From assembly GCF_026965555.1 (NCBI RefSeq), contig NZ_CP114040.1, forward strand, positions 8,344,001 to 8,408,000: a DNA stretch of 64,000 bases. Reading direction: 5' to 3'. The notes under the pieces are model-generated. The model did no database searches. It was not told the origin of the DNA and was given only the letters and a program-made list of their open reading frames with translations. The stretch's first letter is position 1. Each line of letters starts with the position of its first letter. This DNA comes from Nannocystis punicea. GTDB taxonomy: Bacteria; Myxococcota_A; Polyangia; Nannocystales; Nannocystaceae. Below, in pieces: positions 8,285 to 17,991 of the stretch. A program made the position numbers and the translations under genes.

Positions 8285-9190
8285 ATGCGCCCGCCCCGGA
8301 TCGCGTGCCTCGTCCCCGCCGCCACCGACCTGGCCGCCTGTCTGGGCCTCGAGGTGGTCGGCGTCTCGCACGAATGCGACCACCCGATCGCGCGCGGCCT
8401 GCCGGTGCTCACGCGCAGCCGGATCGCCGCCATCCACCCGCAAGGGCCCGGGCCCGCGGAGATCGATCTGCAGGTCAGCGCCGCGGTGGCCGCGGGCGAG
8501 CCCCTGTACACGGTCGACCGCGCGGCGCTGGCTCGACTGTCGCCCGACATCGTGCTGTCGCAGGCGATCTGCGACGTCTGTGCCGCGCGGGCCGGGGCCT
8601 GCGATCTGCCCGCGGGGGCCCGCCTGGTCGAGCTCGCTGCCACCAGCCTCACCGGCCTCGCCGACGACGTCCGCGCGGTGGCCGAGGCCGCCGGCCTGCC
8701 CGAGCGCGGCGAGGCCTGCCTCGCCGACATCGCGGCCCACCACGCAGCGCTGGTCCGTCCGCTCGACCGCCCGCGCACCCTCGCCCTCGAATGGGGCTTC
8801 CCGCCGTTCCTGGGCGGCCACTGGGTGCCCGAGCTGGTCGCTCTCGGCGGCGGCGAGCACCTGCTCTCCGGGACAGGTCAGCCCTCGCGTCGCGCCAGCT
8901 GGGACGAGATCGCCGCGGCCGATCCCGACCTCGTCGTGTTCATGCCGTGCGGCTACACGCTGGCGGCCGCCGCCGCCGAGGCCGCGGAGCTGTGCCGTCG
9001 ATCGCCGCTCGGCGAGCTCCGCTGCGTCCGCGACGGCCAATTGTGGGCGGTCGACGCTGTCAATCTGTTCAGCCGCTGTACGCCGCAGAGCGTCATTCAC
9101 GGGGCCGCGGTGCTCGCGGCCCTGCTGCGGGGTGACGAGCCCCCGATCGCGTGGGCCTGTCGCGTCGAATCGACGCTCGCGCTCTCGTGA
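8285..9190 (+). CDS. BtuF-like periplasmic-binding-fold protein without signal peptide
   Basis: 301 residues with the fold of cobalamin/iron-siderophore substrate-binding proteins: RIACLVPAATDLAACLGL at the start, SPDIVLSQ near residue 85, a long central helix region, then PDLVVFMPCG and a C-terminal VNLFSRCTPQ. There is no signal peptide or lipobox, so it stays in the cytoplasm unless the start is wrong. The TATCCT box 6 nt upstream supports the ATG. No permease or ATPase gene is adjacent. Stand-alone cytoplasmic relatives are often annotated cobalamin-binding protein; the ligand is unproven. Confidence 0.8.
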   Translation: MRPPRIACLVPAATDLAACLGLEVVGVSHECDHPIARGLPVLTRSRIAAIHPQGPGPAEIDLQVSAAVAAGEPLYTVDRAALARLSPDIVLSQAICDVCAARAGACDLPAGARLVELAATSLTGLADDVRAVAEAAGLPERGEACLADIAAHHAALVRPLDRPRTLALEWGFPPFLGGHWVPELVALGGGEHLLSGTGQPSRRASWDEIAAADPDLVVFMPCGYTLAAAAAEAAELCRRSPLGELRCVRDGQLWAVDAVNLFSRCTPQSVIHGAAVLAALLRGDEPPIAWACRVESTLALS

Positions 9191-9240
9191 ATCACGACAC
9201 CCGCCATTTTCGACGATGTTCATCGCGATCGCCGACGCGG

Positions 9241-9246
9241 TAGCGT
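9241..9246 (+). promoter_or_regulatory. TAGCGT, -10-like hexamer
   Basis: 7 nt before the ATG at 9254. Confidence 0.45.
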
Positions 9247-9253
9247 GCCGGCG

Positions 9254-9997
9254 ATGCGCACAGCAGCCATTCTCGTCAGCATCTCTCTCGCCCTCGCCTG
9301 CGGCGCGGACGCCGGCAAGGCCGCTCCCGGCGGCGAAAAGAAGGCCGAGGCGGCCAAGGCGCCCGAGGCCAAGGCGCCCGAGGCCAGGATCGCCGACAAG
9401 CCTGCGCCGCTGCACCTCGACATCGGCCACGACAAGTCGGGCGTGCTGGCGCGCGCGGCCTCGACGCTCGAGACCTCCGAGGCCGTCACCAGCCCGGCGC
9501 TCAAGGAGCACCTGGCCGAGCTGTCGCACCACGCCGAGAAGGGGCCGACCAATGAGGCCCTGTGCGCGCACATGGCCAAGCTGCTGGCCGACAAGGCGCC
9601 GCCGCCGGTCGACTGCGTCCACGCGCTCGAGCACCAGCGCGTCCACGTCGGCCCCGAGATCTTCGGCGAGGTCGCCCAGTGCGTCGTCGAGGCGCAGACC
9701 CTCGACGCCCTGCTGCGCTGCGAGGACGCCGAGAAGGAGGCCGAGCGCGAGCTCCACGTCAAGAAGCGCGGCAGCGGGATCGAGGCCGAGACCTGCACCA
9801 AGCTGTTCACCCACTTCGAGAAGCTGGCGATGGCCGACGCCGGCGACCAGGCCAAGGCGGTCGAGGAGATCCTCGAGGAGGTGCGGGGCGACATCCTCGA
9901 GGCGTGCGCCGAGCAGGGCACGCGGGCCGAGGTCGAGTGCGCCCTCAATGCCAGGGACATGACGGCGCTCGGCGCCTGTCAGTCCTCGATCCTCTGA
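9254..9997 (+). CDS. Putative lipoprotein, Ala/Lys/Glu-rich, 247 residues
   Basis: Signal peptide MRTAAILVSISLALACG with a lipobox Cys at residue 16. A charged Ala/Lys/Glu/Pro linker (EKKAEAAKAPEAKAPEA) follows, then a mainly helical domain with paired Cys, such as ALCAHM, VDCVHALE and QCVVEA, so several disulfides are likely. Family not recognised. The in-frame GTG at 9245 is less likely because the TAGCGT box sits 7 nt before the ATG. Ends 13 bp from the convergent desaturase gene. Confidence 0.75.
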   Translation: MRTAAILVSISLALACGADAGKAAPGGEKKAEAAKAPEAKAPEARIADKPAPLHLDIGHDKSGVLARAASTLETSEAVTSPALKEHLAELSHHAEKGPTNEALCAHMAKLLADKAPPPVDCVHALEHQRVHVGPEIFGEVAQCVVEAQTLDALLRCEDAEKEAERELHVKKRGSGIEAETCTKLFTHFEKLAMADAGDQAKAVEEILEEVRGDILEACAEQGTRAEVECALNARDMTALGACQSSIL

Positions 9998-10010
9998 TTC
10001 GTCGCACCGC

Positions 10011-11102
10011 CTACGCGGCCGACTCTTCGGCCGCGGCGGGCGAGCGGCCCTGCAGCTCGTCGTGCAGGGTCTCGAGGTCGGGCGCGACCGGCTTCGGGCG
10101 GGCGAAGATGGCGAAGATCTTCACCAGCGCCTCGCCCCAGCCCATCGTCCGGTACGGGTAGCCCATGCGCTCGCAGAAGGCGCGCACGTGCGGGCTCATC
10201 CGCTTGTAATACACGTGCGAATAATTGGGGAACAGGTGGTGCTCGATCTGGTACTGCAGCCCCGAGCACACGAACCCGCCCAGGAGCCCGGTGCGGAAGT
10301 TGATCGTGGTGCACGTCTGCAGCGCCAGGAAGTCCTTCGGCCACTCCCCGCGGCGCACGCACCCGGCCTCGTGCGGGTAGTGGGCCGGGGCCAGCACCGC
10401 GAACAGCGGGTAGCCGAGGAACGCGATCCGGACCATCGACGCCAGCAGCGCGTCGGAGAACGGGACGAACAGGCTCGGCACGCCGATCCACGCCACCCAG
10501 TACAGCGTCATCGACAGCAGGTCGAGCCAGTGGGCCCGCCGCCGCCGCGTCGGATCGAGCAGGCACTTCGTCAGGTAGACCCAGCTCGACTTCTGGCGCA
10601 GGAAGACGTGGACCCAGAGGATGATCGGGAAGAAGTACTTCTGGAGGTGGCGGTAATAGAAGCGCGCGAGGCCCCGCGACTTCCGCATCTCCGCCTCGGT
10701 GGTCACGAACCACGGCATGAAGTCGTGGTCGTCGTCGATCCCCATCACGTTCGGCGCCGCGTGGTGAATGGTGATATGCGCGTTACGCCAGTACGTGAGC
10801 GACAGGTTGGCGAACAGCGGATAACCGAGGTACGACAGCAGCTCGTTGACCCACTTCTTGTCGCTGGTGCCGTTGTGCGTCGACGTGTGGGTGTTGGTGA
10901 CGACCCCCAGCATGCCGTAGGTCGAGAGCGCCATGCCCAGCCACGCCAGCACCTGCGATTCGCAGGCCAGGAACATCACGTAGCCGACGATGCAGAGCGT
11001 AAAGCTGAACAGGAGCTCGGCGACGACCGCGCCGGTGGCCTTGCGGTGCCACCCGCGAACAGCGAACTCAGCCCGGAGCGCCGCGAATTCTTCGAGATCC
11101 AT
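10011..11102 (-). CDS. Fatty acid desaturase, front-end type
   Basis: 363 residues. A membrane di-iron desaturase with three His boxes: HTSTH (about residue 72), HITIHH (about 108) and QYQIEHH (about 283). Gln in place of the first His of the third box is typical of front-end desaturases that make polyunsaturated fatty acids. Four or more membrane segments surround the boxes (FSFTLCIVGYVMFL, then a pair near residues 195-245). The cytochrome b5 domain found in many eukaryotic relatives is absent, so a separate electron donor is needed. The start MDLEEFAAL fits the family. A long 5' region of about 580 bp precedes it. Confidence 0.9.
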   Translation of the reverse strand: MDLEEFAALRAEFAVRGWHRKATGAVVAELLFSFTLCIVGYVMFLACESQVLAWLGMALSTYGMLGVVTNTHTSTHNGTSDKKWVNELLSYLGYPLFANLSLTYWRNAHITIHHAAPNVMGIDDDHDFMPWFVTTEAEMRKSRGLARFYYRHLQKYFFPIILWVHVFLRQKSSWVYLTKCLLDPTRRRRAHWLDLLSMTLYWVAWIGVPSLFVPFSDALLASMVRIAFLGYPLFAVLAPAHYPHEAGCVRRGEWPKDFLALQTCTTINFRTGLLGGFVCSGLQYQIEHHLFPNYSHVYYKRMSPHVRAFCERMGYPYRTMGWGEALVKIFAIFARPKPVAPDLETLHDELQGRSPAAAEESAA

Positions 11103-11682
11103 GTGATGCCACACGTACCTCGCCCGGGCCGGCAACGGAAGCGAAGAAGCGTGAGCTTGCAAGCGCGCACCGCTTTGCCCACGCACGCTCCCGCGAGCAC
11201 GAAACGGTCCAGATCGATCCGCGGCGACCGATCGCGACGCTGGCGTCCGCGGCCGCTGTAGCACCGGCGCGCGCGCCAGCGCGCGAGAGCGAGCAATGAC
11301 CGTTTTATGACAGATCTCTCCCCGCAGGCGCACGCGCCGCTCAGGGCCCTCCTGTCCGCAAGGGCCCCTGCCGCGACGTCGGCCTGCGACGGACGACCGC
11401 GTTCGCGGGCCCGCCCGGTATGGAGATTCGATCGCGGTCGATACAATGCCGTGTGCCGGACTGCACGCGCATGAATGTGGGCATGATTCGCCGGGTGAGC
11501 AGAGAGGCCTCGGGTACGCCCGCGACCCGGGGGCCGCCCTCCGGCGATTTCTCGCGGCGGCCTGCCGCTCGACGATCGCGTCTCCGGACCCGCGCTCTCC
11601 GGTGAAGCCGTCGCGCGGAACAACCGACGGACTCTCTGCAGTCCGCGGGCCCGCACGGACGCGCCATGCTAGGCTCCTGCGT
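11103..11682. other. Long divergent intergenic region
   Basis: 580 bp between the desaturase and the lipoprotein starts with no supportable gene. It contains a GC-alternating inverted repeat (CGCGCGC-CA-GCGCGCG, near 11265-11285) and a less GC-rich patch with TGACCGTTTTATGACA near 11296-11311, a possible regulatory site for the desaturase. Nothing else is seen. Confidence 0.4.
11670..11675 (+). promoter_or_regulatory. TAGGCT, -10-like hexamer
   Basis: 7 nt before the ATG at 11683. Confidence 0.45.
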
Positions 11683-13182
11683 ATGTGCGAGCGCGGGCGC
11701 CTGCGGTGGATCGCTGCGACACTCTTTCTCGGCTGTACTGCGGCCCCCCGACGGCCGACTCCGGTCGAGCACGAACCGACGACGCCGTCGACGACGCCTG
11801 GCCCTGCAACGCCAGCGGAACCCACGATCACCGCGGCTCCGCGCTGCGCCGGTCCCGGGGCGAACGACGAGGAAGCGCGGGCCCTCTCGACCTGGATGTC
11901 GCGCAACGCCATCCCGACCGGCTTCGCCTGTCCTGCGGCTCTCCGGGTGGTCCAGCGCGAGCCATGGTACGTGGCGACGAGCGAGCTCGTGAATGGCGAG
12001 CCCGACCAGCTGGCGGGACCGACGCGGCGGGTGAAGCTCGGCGAGCGCGTGACCTACTGGGGGCTCGATGCCGCCTCGGGAGACTCGCTGACGGTCTCGC
12101 TGGGTCGCCTCGATCCGTCGGAGTTCGCGGCGGCGGCCGAGGCGGCCAGGGCGGAGGAGCCCGACGCGGAGCTCGATCCGCGGTTCGAGTCCGACATCCA
12201 TCGCCTCGACGGCTCCTGGCGCGGGCTCGGCTTCAAGGCACGCGCCGGCGCGGCGGCGCGAGCCTGGCGCGATTGGCTGGCGACGCAGCCGGAGGGACGG
12301 CAGGTCGAGAGCTTCGTGGTCGGCTGGCAGGCACCCGACGTCGGCGAGCTCGCCAAACAGCCCCGGCTGCTCCACTGGACCGAGGCGGAGCGCCTGACGC
12401 TGTGCATCCTCGGCGCGGATGTCGACGGCTGTTGGTCGACGAGGCCGGCACAGATCGAGTACGCGGCGCTGGACCGAGACGAAGGCGACGAGGGGCTGCT
12501 CGAGGTCCGGGTCACGGACGGAGGCAAGGCGGGCTGGTGGAGGTACGACCTCGCCACGCAGCAATGGTCGGTTCGAAGCGTCAAGGGGGCCGAGCAGGCC
12601 GGAGGCGCGCGCCAGTTCAGCCCTTCGACCGAGCGAGCTTCGTTCCCGCCGGCGCTCGCGGGCGAGTGGGTGCGGTCGCTCGGCGACGGCTGGGCGGTCG
12701 CCGGCGACTACGATTACGATTCGCAGGGGCTGGTGCCGGCTGCGCGGTGGCTCGCGCGCCGGCATGACTCGACGTGGCGCCTCGGCGGCCTCGGCGGCGA
12801 CGAGCTGGTGGAGCTCGGCGAATGGCGAGACCCCGAGACGTTCGCCCTGGTGGTCGGCCACGAGGACCTCTCGAGCGGGGACGGACTCGGCTACGGCGGC
12901 CGCCGACTGTCGCTATTCCGCACCGATGGCGAGTGGCTCGCGCCCGCCGGCTGGTTGCCGCTGCCGCTGCACGGCATGGCGATGATGCGACGCGAGGGCG
13001 GCTGGGAGTACGAGCATTCGCTGACGCTCGCCAAACCAGGTTGCCTCGCGGTCGCGCTCCGGCGCAGCGTCCACTGGCGCCTGAAGAACGGCGCCCGCCG
13101 CGAATCGAAGCTGCCCCTGCCGATGCCGAGCCTCGAGGGCGCATGGACGGCGGGCCCCGAGGGGCTCGTGCGCGGTTGTTGA
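11683..13182 (+). CDS. Putative lipoprotein, 499 residues
   Basis: Signal peptide MCERGRLRWIAATLFLGCTA with the lipobox Cys at residue 18, then a Thr/Pro linker (TPSTTPGPATPAEPT). The mature part is beta-rich with many Trp and charged turns (VTYWGLDAASGD, GKAGWWRYDLATQQW, DYDYDSQG). No catalytic motif or known family was recognised. The frame is open from 11446, but the signal peptide and the TAGGCT box set the ATG at 11683. Probably a surface protein peculiar to these bacteria. Confidence 0.7.
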   Translation: MCERGRLRWIAATLFLGCTAAPRRPTPVEHEPTTPSTTPGPATPAEPTITAAPRCAGPGANDEEARALSTWMSRNAIPTGFACPAALRVVQREPWYVATSELVNGEPDQLAGPTRRVKLGERVTYWGLDAASGDSLTVSLGRLDPSEFAAAAEAARAEEPDAELDPRFESDIHRLDGSWRGLGFKARAGAAARAWRDWLATQPEGRQVESFVVGWQAPDVGELAKQPRLLHWTEAERLTLCILGADVDGCWSTRPAQIEYAALDRDEGDEGLLEVRVTDGGKAGWWRYDLATQQWSVRSVKGAEQAGGARQFSPSTERASFPPALAGEWVRSLGDGWAVAGDYDYDSQGLVPAARWLARRHDSTWRLGGLGGDELVELGEWRDPETFALVVGHEDLSSGDGLGYGGRRLSLFRTDGEWLAPAGWLPLPLHGMAMMRREGGWEYEHSLTLAKPGCLAVALRRSVHWRLKNGARRESKLPLPMPSLEGAWTAGPEGLVRGC

Positions 13183-13492
13183 GCGCCGGCGATCGCCTGC
13201 TGTGATTCCCGCGGGGCCGGCACCGGTCGGGGCGTCGCTCGCGTCGACCTCGGGCCGAGCGCTGTGCGCGTGGCCCCGCGAAGTTCGTCACGAGTTCGGA
13301 TGTCTCGCGTCCGGCGCCGGCGAGCTCGCGGGTCTCCCGCGCGAGCCCCGGGGGCATCGCGCACCTCTGAACATCTGCGACAGGTGCTGCGTGACCCACA
13401 TCAGCCCCTGAACTTCGTTTCGCCTGGCGCTCCGCGATCGTGGAGCGGCGCTCGCATCAATGACGCGAATTCGGTAAAACCACCGTCTGCTC
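13183..13492. other. Intergenic region before the kinase cassette
   Basis: No gene seen. A TAAAAC hexamer at 13475-13480, 12 nt before the kinase ATG, is a possible -10 element for the six-gene group that follows. Confidence 0.35.
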
Positions 13493-16400
13493 ATGGACCT
13501 GACGTCCGATTCGTCGGAGACGACCGAGACGACCGCGGACGGCTCTTTCGACGGACCCGAGAGCCCGCCGCCGAGCCCTGGCGAGCGGATCGGTCCGTAC
13601 CGGCTGGTCCGCTACCTCGGGGCCGGCGGCATGGGCCTCGTCTACGAGGCGATCGACGACGAGCTCGGCGATCGGGTGGCGATCAAGACCCTCAGCCGGC
13701 TCGACCCGTGGCGGCTGTTCCGCCTCAAGCAGGAGTTCCGCACGCTCGCGGGCATCCGCCACGACAACCTGGTCCGCCACGAGGCGCTGGTGGTGGCCGA
13801 CGGCACGTGGTTCCTGGCGATGGAGCACGTCGCCGGCGTCCGCCTGACCGAGGCCGTGAAGGCCGAGCCGGCGCGCCTGCGCCCGGTCATGGCCCAGCTC
13901 GCCAGCGGGGTGCGGGCGCTGCACGCCGCGGGCGTGGTGCACCGCGACCTCAAGCCGGCCAACGTCCTCGTCGAGCCCGGCGGGCGCGTCGTCATCCTCG
14001 ACTTCGGCCTGGCCCAGAGCGCCGCCGCGAGCGCGACCCCGACCCGCCGCGGCCCCGCCGGCACCCCCGGCTACATCGCCCCGGAGCTGGCCCGCGGGGC
14101 CGCGCCCTCGCCCGCCAGCGACTGGTTCGCGGTCGGCGTGATCCTGTTCCAGCTGCTCACCGGCGAGCTCCCGGAGGCCCGTCGCCGGCCCTCGGAGTGC
14201 GCCGCAGACGTCCCGCCCGACCTCGACGGCCTGTGCGCGGCGCTGATCGAACATGACCCTAAGGACAGGCCAGACGGGGCCGCGATCGTCGCCCGCCTCG
14301 GGGCCGCGGCCGGGCCCGTCGACGCGCTCGCCCCGGTCCCGCTGGTCGGCCGCGACGACGAGCACGCGGCCTTGACGGCCGCGATCGCGGCGACCGGCGC
14401 CGGCGCGCCCGGCTTCGTCCGCGTGACCGGCGCCTCGGGGGTCGGCAAGACCCGCCTGGTGCGCGAGGTCCTCGAATCGCTCGAGCGCGCCGGCGCGGCG
14501 CTGGTGCTCCGCGGCCGCTGCTACGAATGCGAATCGGTGCCCTACGGCGGCTTTGACGCGGCGATCGACGCGCTGATGCGCCGCCTCAAGGCCTCCGGGC
14601 GCGGGCGCGAGGCCGACGTCGCCGCCGCCTCGACCGTGTTCCCGGTGCTCTCGGCGCTGCTGCGCGGCCCGCAGCCGCTCGAGGACGGCGACGACCGCAG
14701 CGCGGCGTTCGCCGCAGTGCGGGCCCTGATCGCCGCGGCCGCCGACGACCTGCCGGTCGTGCTGTTCGTCGACGACCTGCACCACGCCGGCGCCGACACT
14801 GCCGGCCTGATGCTCGACCTGCTGCTGCCGCGCGACGACGGCCTCGCGCTGACCATCGTCGCCACCTGCCGCAGCGACCGCGAGGCCGACAGCGCGTGCC
14901 TGCGCGAGCTCCACGCCCGCGCCGGCGCCCGCGGCCAGGCGATCGCCGAGCGCCCCGTCGCCGTCGCCGCGCTCGCCCCCGCCGCCTGCGAGGCGCTGCT
15001 GCGCCACCACCTCGGCGGGCGGGCCGACGCGCGGATCGACGACCTGGCCCGAGAGTCAGGCGGCAACCCGTTCTTGATCGAGGCGCTGGCCCGCGACGGC
15101 GCGACCGGTCCGGCCCCGGCGATCGCCGAATGGGTCCGCCGGCGCACCCAGAGCCTGCCCGAGGAGGCCGCGCGGCTTTTGGCCGCGGTGGCGCTGTCCG
15201 GCCAGCCGCTGCCGCAGGGCGTGCTGCTGCAGGCCGCGCGGGTGAAAAGCCCGGGGGCCGCGCTGGGGGCCCTGCGGGCGCTGTCGCTGGTCCGCATGCA
15301 GGGCTCGCGGCGGTGGGACATCGTCGAGCCGACGCACGACCGGATCGGCGAGGGCGTGGTCGGCGGGCTGTCGCCGTCGCTGCGGATCGAGCTGCACGGG
15401 GCGATCGCCGACGCGCTCGAGCGCGAGCGCTGCGGCACCCCCGAGCTGCGGGCCCGCCACTGGTACGGCGCCGGCGAGCTCGGCCTGGCCTGCGGCGCCG
15501 CCGAGGAGGCCGCCGCCGAGGCCGAGCAGGCGCTGGCGTTCGAGCGCGCGGCGGCGCTGCTGGCCGACGCCGCGGCCTGGATCGAAGGGCGCGACCTGCC
15601 GCGGGCCGCCGACCTGCGCCGCCGGCAGGGCCACGTCCTGGTCCGCGCCGGCCGCTGCGCCGCCGGGGCCGAGGCGTTCCTGGCCAGCGCCGAACATGTC
15701 CCCGAGGACAGCCGCGCCGAGGTCCTGCGCCAGGCCGCCGACGCGTGGATGGCCGCCGGCTACATCGACCGCGGCCTCGACCTGCTGCGGCCGATGCTGC
15801 GCGCCGAGGGCCTGTGGTGGCCGCGCTCGCCGCTCCTGGCCGTGCTCGCGCTGCTGTGGGCGTACGTGCGGCTGCGCCTGCGCGGCATCGAGGTGCGCGG
15901 CGGCGCGGCGCCGACCGAGGCCCAGCTGCGCCGCGTCGACCTGTGCTGGTCGGTCGGCATGGGCCTCACCAACACCATGCCGGCCGACGGCATGTTGTTC
16001 GCGGTGCGGGCCCTGCTGGCCGCGCTGCAGGCCGGCGAGCCGCGCCGGGTCGGCCGCGGGCTCGCGGTGCTCGGCGCGTTTCACCGCCTGATCGGCCGCG
16101 CCGAGGTCGGCGCGCGCTTCGTCCAGCGGGCCCGCGAGATCGCCGAGGCCCGCGACGACCCGCAGCTGCTCGGCCTCACCTACGTGTGCTCGGCCGCCGA
16201 CGCGATGATCACCGGCGACTGGCACGAGTGCGTCGACCGCACCGCCAAGGGCCTCGACGCCCTGTCGGCCCCGCGCGCCGGCATGAGCTGGGAGCGCGTG
16301 CTCGGGGCCTGCTTCGAGCTCACCGCCCTCGATCAGCTCGGTCGCTTCGTCGACGTCGAGCGCCGCGCCGGCGAGCACCTGCGCGACGCCGAGGCCCGCG

Positions 16401-17005
16401 GCGACCTCTACGGCCTGGTCGTCTTCAGCCAGTTCTTCGCCCAGGCCCGCGTCGCCGCCGGCGACCTCGCGGCGGCCCGACATTACGCGCGCGACAGCGT
16501 GCGCCGCTGGACCCGCCGCAACTACACCCTGCAGCACTTCTACGCCCTGCGCGTCGAGGTCTGCTGCGACCTCTACGACGGCGAGGCCCACCGCGCCGAC
16601 TCGCGGCTGCGCGAGTGCTGGGGCAGCATCGTCGCCGCGGGCCTGTTGCGCAACCCGATCTCGCGGATCGACGCGCTGCTGCTGCGGGCCCGCTGCGCGC
16701 TCGCGCGGGGCGATCGCCGCGGCGCCGCCTCGGTGGCGCGCCGGCTCGGCTGCGAGTCGCGCCCCGACGCTGCCCTGCACGCGCGGTGGATCCGGGCCCG
16801 CGCCGCGCCGTCGCGCGCCCGCGCCGACGCCGAGCTCGCCGCTGCGGCGCGGGGCTTTCGGGCCGCGGGCATGAGCATGGCGGCGTGGTCGATCGAACAC
16901 AGGCGGGCCGGCGCGGACCACGAGCGGCGCGCAGCGGCCGAGCGGGCCCTCCGTGAGCTAGGTGTTTCCGACCCCGAGCGGTGGCAACGGGTCTTCCTGC
17001 CGTGA
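13493..17005 (+). CDS. Ser/Thr protein kinase fused to AAA ATPase and TPR-like region
   Basis: 1170 residues. An acidic Ser/Thr-rich head (residues 1-30) precedes an apparently complete kinase domain: LGAGGMGLVYE loop near 42, VAIK Lys near 63, HRDLKPANV near 149 and DFG near 169. A STAND/AAA-type ATPase follows, with Walker A GASGVGKTRL near 313 and Walker B VLFVDDLHHA near 422. From about residue 650 on there is a long all-helical, Ala/Arg/Glu-rich region of TPR-like repeats that ends the protein. This is the PknK-like architecture used for signal integration in the cytoplasm. Its end lies 21 bp before an FHA gene, and FHA domains read phosphothreonine, so the pair may be kinase and reader. 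First gene of a six-gene same-strand group. Confidence 0.93.
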   Translation: MDLTSDSSETTETTADGSFDGPESPPPSPGERIGPYRLVRYLGAGGMGLVYEAIDDELGDRVAIKTLSRLDPWRLFRLKQEFRTLAGIRHDNLVRHEALVVADGTWFLAMEHVAGVRLTEAVKAEPARLRPVMAQLASGVRALHAAGVVHRDLKPANVLVEPGGRVVILDFGLAQSAAASATPTRRGPAGTPGYIAPELARGAAPSPASDWFAVGVILFQLLTGELPEARRRPSECAADVPPDLDGLCAALIEHDPKDRPDGAAIVARLGAAAGPVDALAPVPLVGRDDEHAALTAAIAATGAGAPGFVRVTGASGVGKTRLVREVLESLERAGAALVLRGRCYECESVPYGGFDAAIDALMRRLKASGRGREADVAAASTVFPVLSALLRGPQPLEDGDDRSAAFAAVRALIAAAADDLPVVLFVDDLHHAGADTAGLMLDLLLPRDDGLALTIVATCRSDREADSACLRELHARAGARGQAIAERPVAVAALAPAACEALLRHHLGGRADARIDDLARESGGNPFLIEALARDGATGPAPAIAEWVRRRTQSLPEEAARLLAAVALSGQPLPQGVLLQAARVKSPGAALGALRALSLVRMQGSRRWDIVEPTHDRIGEGVVGGLSPSLRIELHGAIADALERERCGTPELRARHWYGAGELGLACGAAEEAAAEAEQALAFERAAALLADAAAWIEGRDLPRAADLRRRQGHVLVRAGRCAAGAEAFLASAEHVPEDSRAEVLRQAADAWMAAGYIDRGLDLLRPMLRAEGLWWPRSPLLAVLALLWAYVRLRLRGIEVRGGAAPTEAQLRRVDLCWSVGMGLTNTMPADGMLFAVRALLAALQAGEPRRVGRGLAVLGAFHRLIGRAEVGARFVQRAREIAEARDDPQLLGLTYVCSAADAMITGDWHECVDRTAKGLDALSAPRAGMSWERVLGACFELTALDQLGRFVDVERRAGEHLRDAEARGDLYGLVVFSQFFAQARVAAGDLAAARHYARDSVRRWTRRNYTLQHFYALRVEVCCDLYDGEAHRADSRLRECWGSIVAAGLLRNPISRIDALLLRARCALARGDRRGAASVARRLGCESRPDAALHARWIRARAAPSRARADAELAAAARGFRAAGMSMAAWSIEHRRAGADHERRAAAERALRELGVSDPERWQRVFLP

Positions 17006-17011
17006 TTGCGA

Positions 17012-17017
17012 TAGCAT
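17012..17017 (+). promoter_or_regulatory. TAGCAT, -10-like hexamer
   Basis: 9 nt before the GTG at 17027, overlapping the end of the kinase gene region. The FHA gene may therefore have its own promoter as well as read-through. Confidence 0.4.
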
Positions 17018-17026
17018 CGTCGACCC

Positions 17027-17944
17027 GTGGGCGCGCTCTTGGGGCTCGATACGGGGCGGGAAGAGCTCCTCCCCGCCCGCTGCCTGATCGGCCGCTCGCG
17101 CGCGTGCGACCTGATCCTCGCGGCCCGCGACGTCTCGAGCCAGCACGCCGTCGTGCAATGGACCGGCGCGGTGTGGGAGCTGCAGGACCTGGGCAGCCGC
17201 AACGGCACCACCGTCGGCGAGCACCGCCTGGCGTTCGGCGAGCGCGTGCCGCTGCGGCGCGGCCACCAGATCCGCTTCGGCCGCCAGGCGGGCGCATTCG
17301 AGTTCGTCGACGACGCCGCGCCGCGGCCGATGGCGATCCACCTCGACAGCGGACGGATCCGCATCGACGAGGCCGGGCTGCTCGCGCTCCCCGACGACGA
17401 CCCGCCGGAGCTGCTGCTGTACGCCGACGGGCCCGAGCGGTGGATCGGCGAGCGCCACGGCGAGATCTCGGAGGTCGGCGACCGGGCCGTCGTCCTGGTC
17501 CGCGGCGAGATGTGGCGCGTGCACCTCCCGACCGGGGGCTCGGGCACCTGGGAGGAGCATCAATCGGCGGTCACCGTCGCCGACCTGCACCTCCGCTTCT
17601 CGCACAGCTCGAACGAGGAGTACGTCGAGCTGGTGGCGTTCGTCGCCGACCGGCGCATCGACCTCCAGGCGCGCGCGCATCATTACCCGCTGCTGCTCCT
17701 CGCGCGCGCGCGGCTGGCCGACCAGCAGCGCGGTGTCGCCGAGCCGGAGCAGGGCTGGGTGCATCAGGACCGGCTGCTGGCGATGCTGAAGATCGAGCCT
17801 GGGCACCTCAACATCAGCATTCACCGCAGCCGCTCGCAGCTGGGCCAGGCGGGGGTGGTGGACGCGGCGAAGCTGGTCGAGCGGCGCAAGGGCACGCGGC
17901 AGCTGCGGCTCGGCACCGAGCGGGTCGAGATCGTCCGGGTCTGA
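17027..17944 (+). CDS. FHA domain protein with C-terminal wHTH-like domain
   Basis: 305 residues. The N-terminal FHA domain (about 10-90) has LIGRSRACD, SSQHAVV and LGSRNGT, the conserved phosphopeptide-binding loops. A central linker contains a second predicted beta-rich stretch. The C-terminal part (about 220-305; ARADQ-type helices, then KIEPGHLNISIHRSR and a final beta hairpin GTRQLRLG) resembles a winged-helix output domain, so the protein may turn Thr phosphorylation into transcription or protein recruitment. The GTG start fits the FHA length and the TAGCAT box. Lies 21 bp after the kinase gene and 47 bp before the MOA-like protease gene. Confidence 0.85.
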   Translation: MGALLGLDTGREELLPARCLIGRSRACDLILAARDVSSQHAVVQWTGAVWELQDLGSRNGTTVGEHRLAFGERVPLRRGHQIRFGRQAGAFEFVDDAAPRPMAIHLDSGRIRIDEAGLLALPDDDPPELLLYADGPERWIGERHGEISEVGDRAVVLVRGEMWRVHLPTGGSGTWEEHQSAVTVADLHLRFSHSSNEEYVELVAFVADRRIDLQARAHHYPLLLLARARLADQQRGVAEPEQGWVHQDRLLAMLKIEPGHLNISIHRSRSQLGQAGVVDAAKLVERRKGTRQLRLGTERVEIVRV

Positions 17945-17991
17945 CGCGCGGCCCGCCGTAACGCCCTGGTAATGTACAGCTCGCTGGAGCC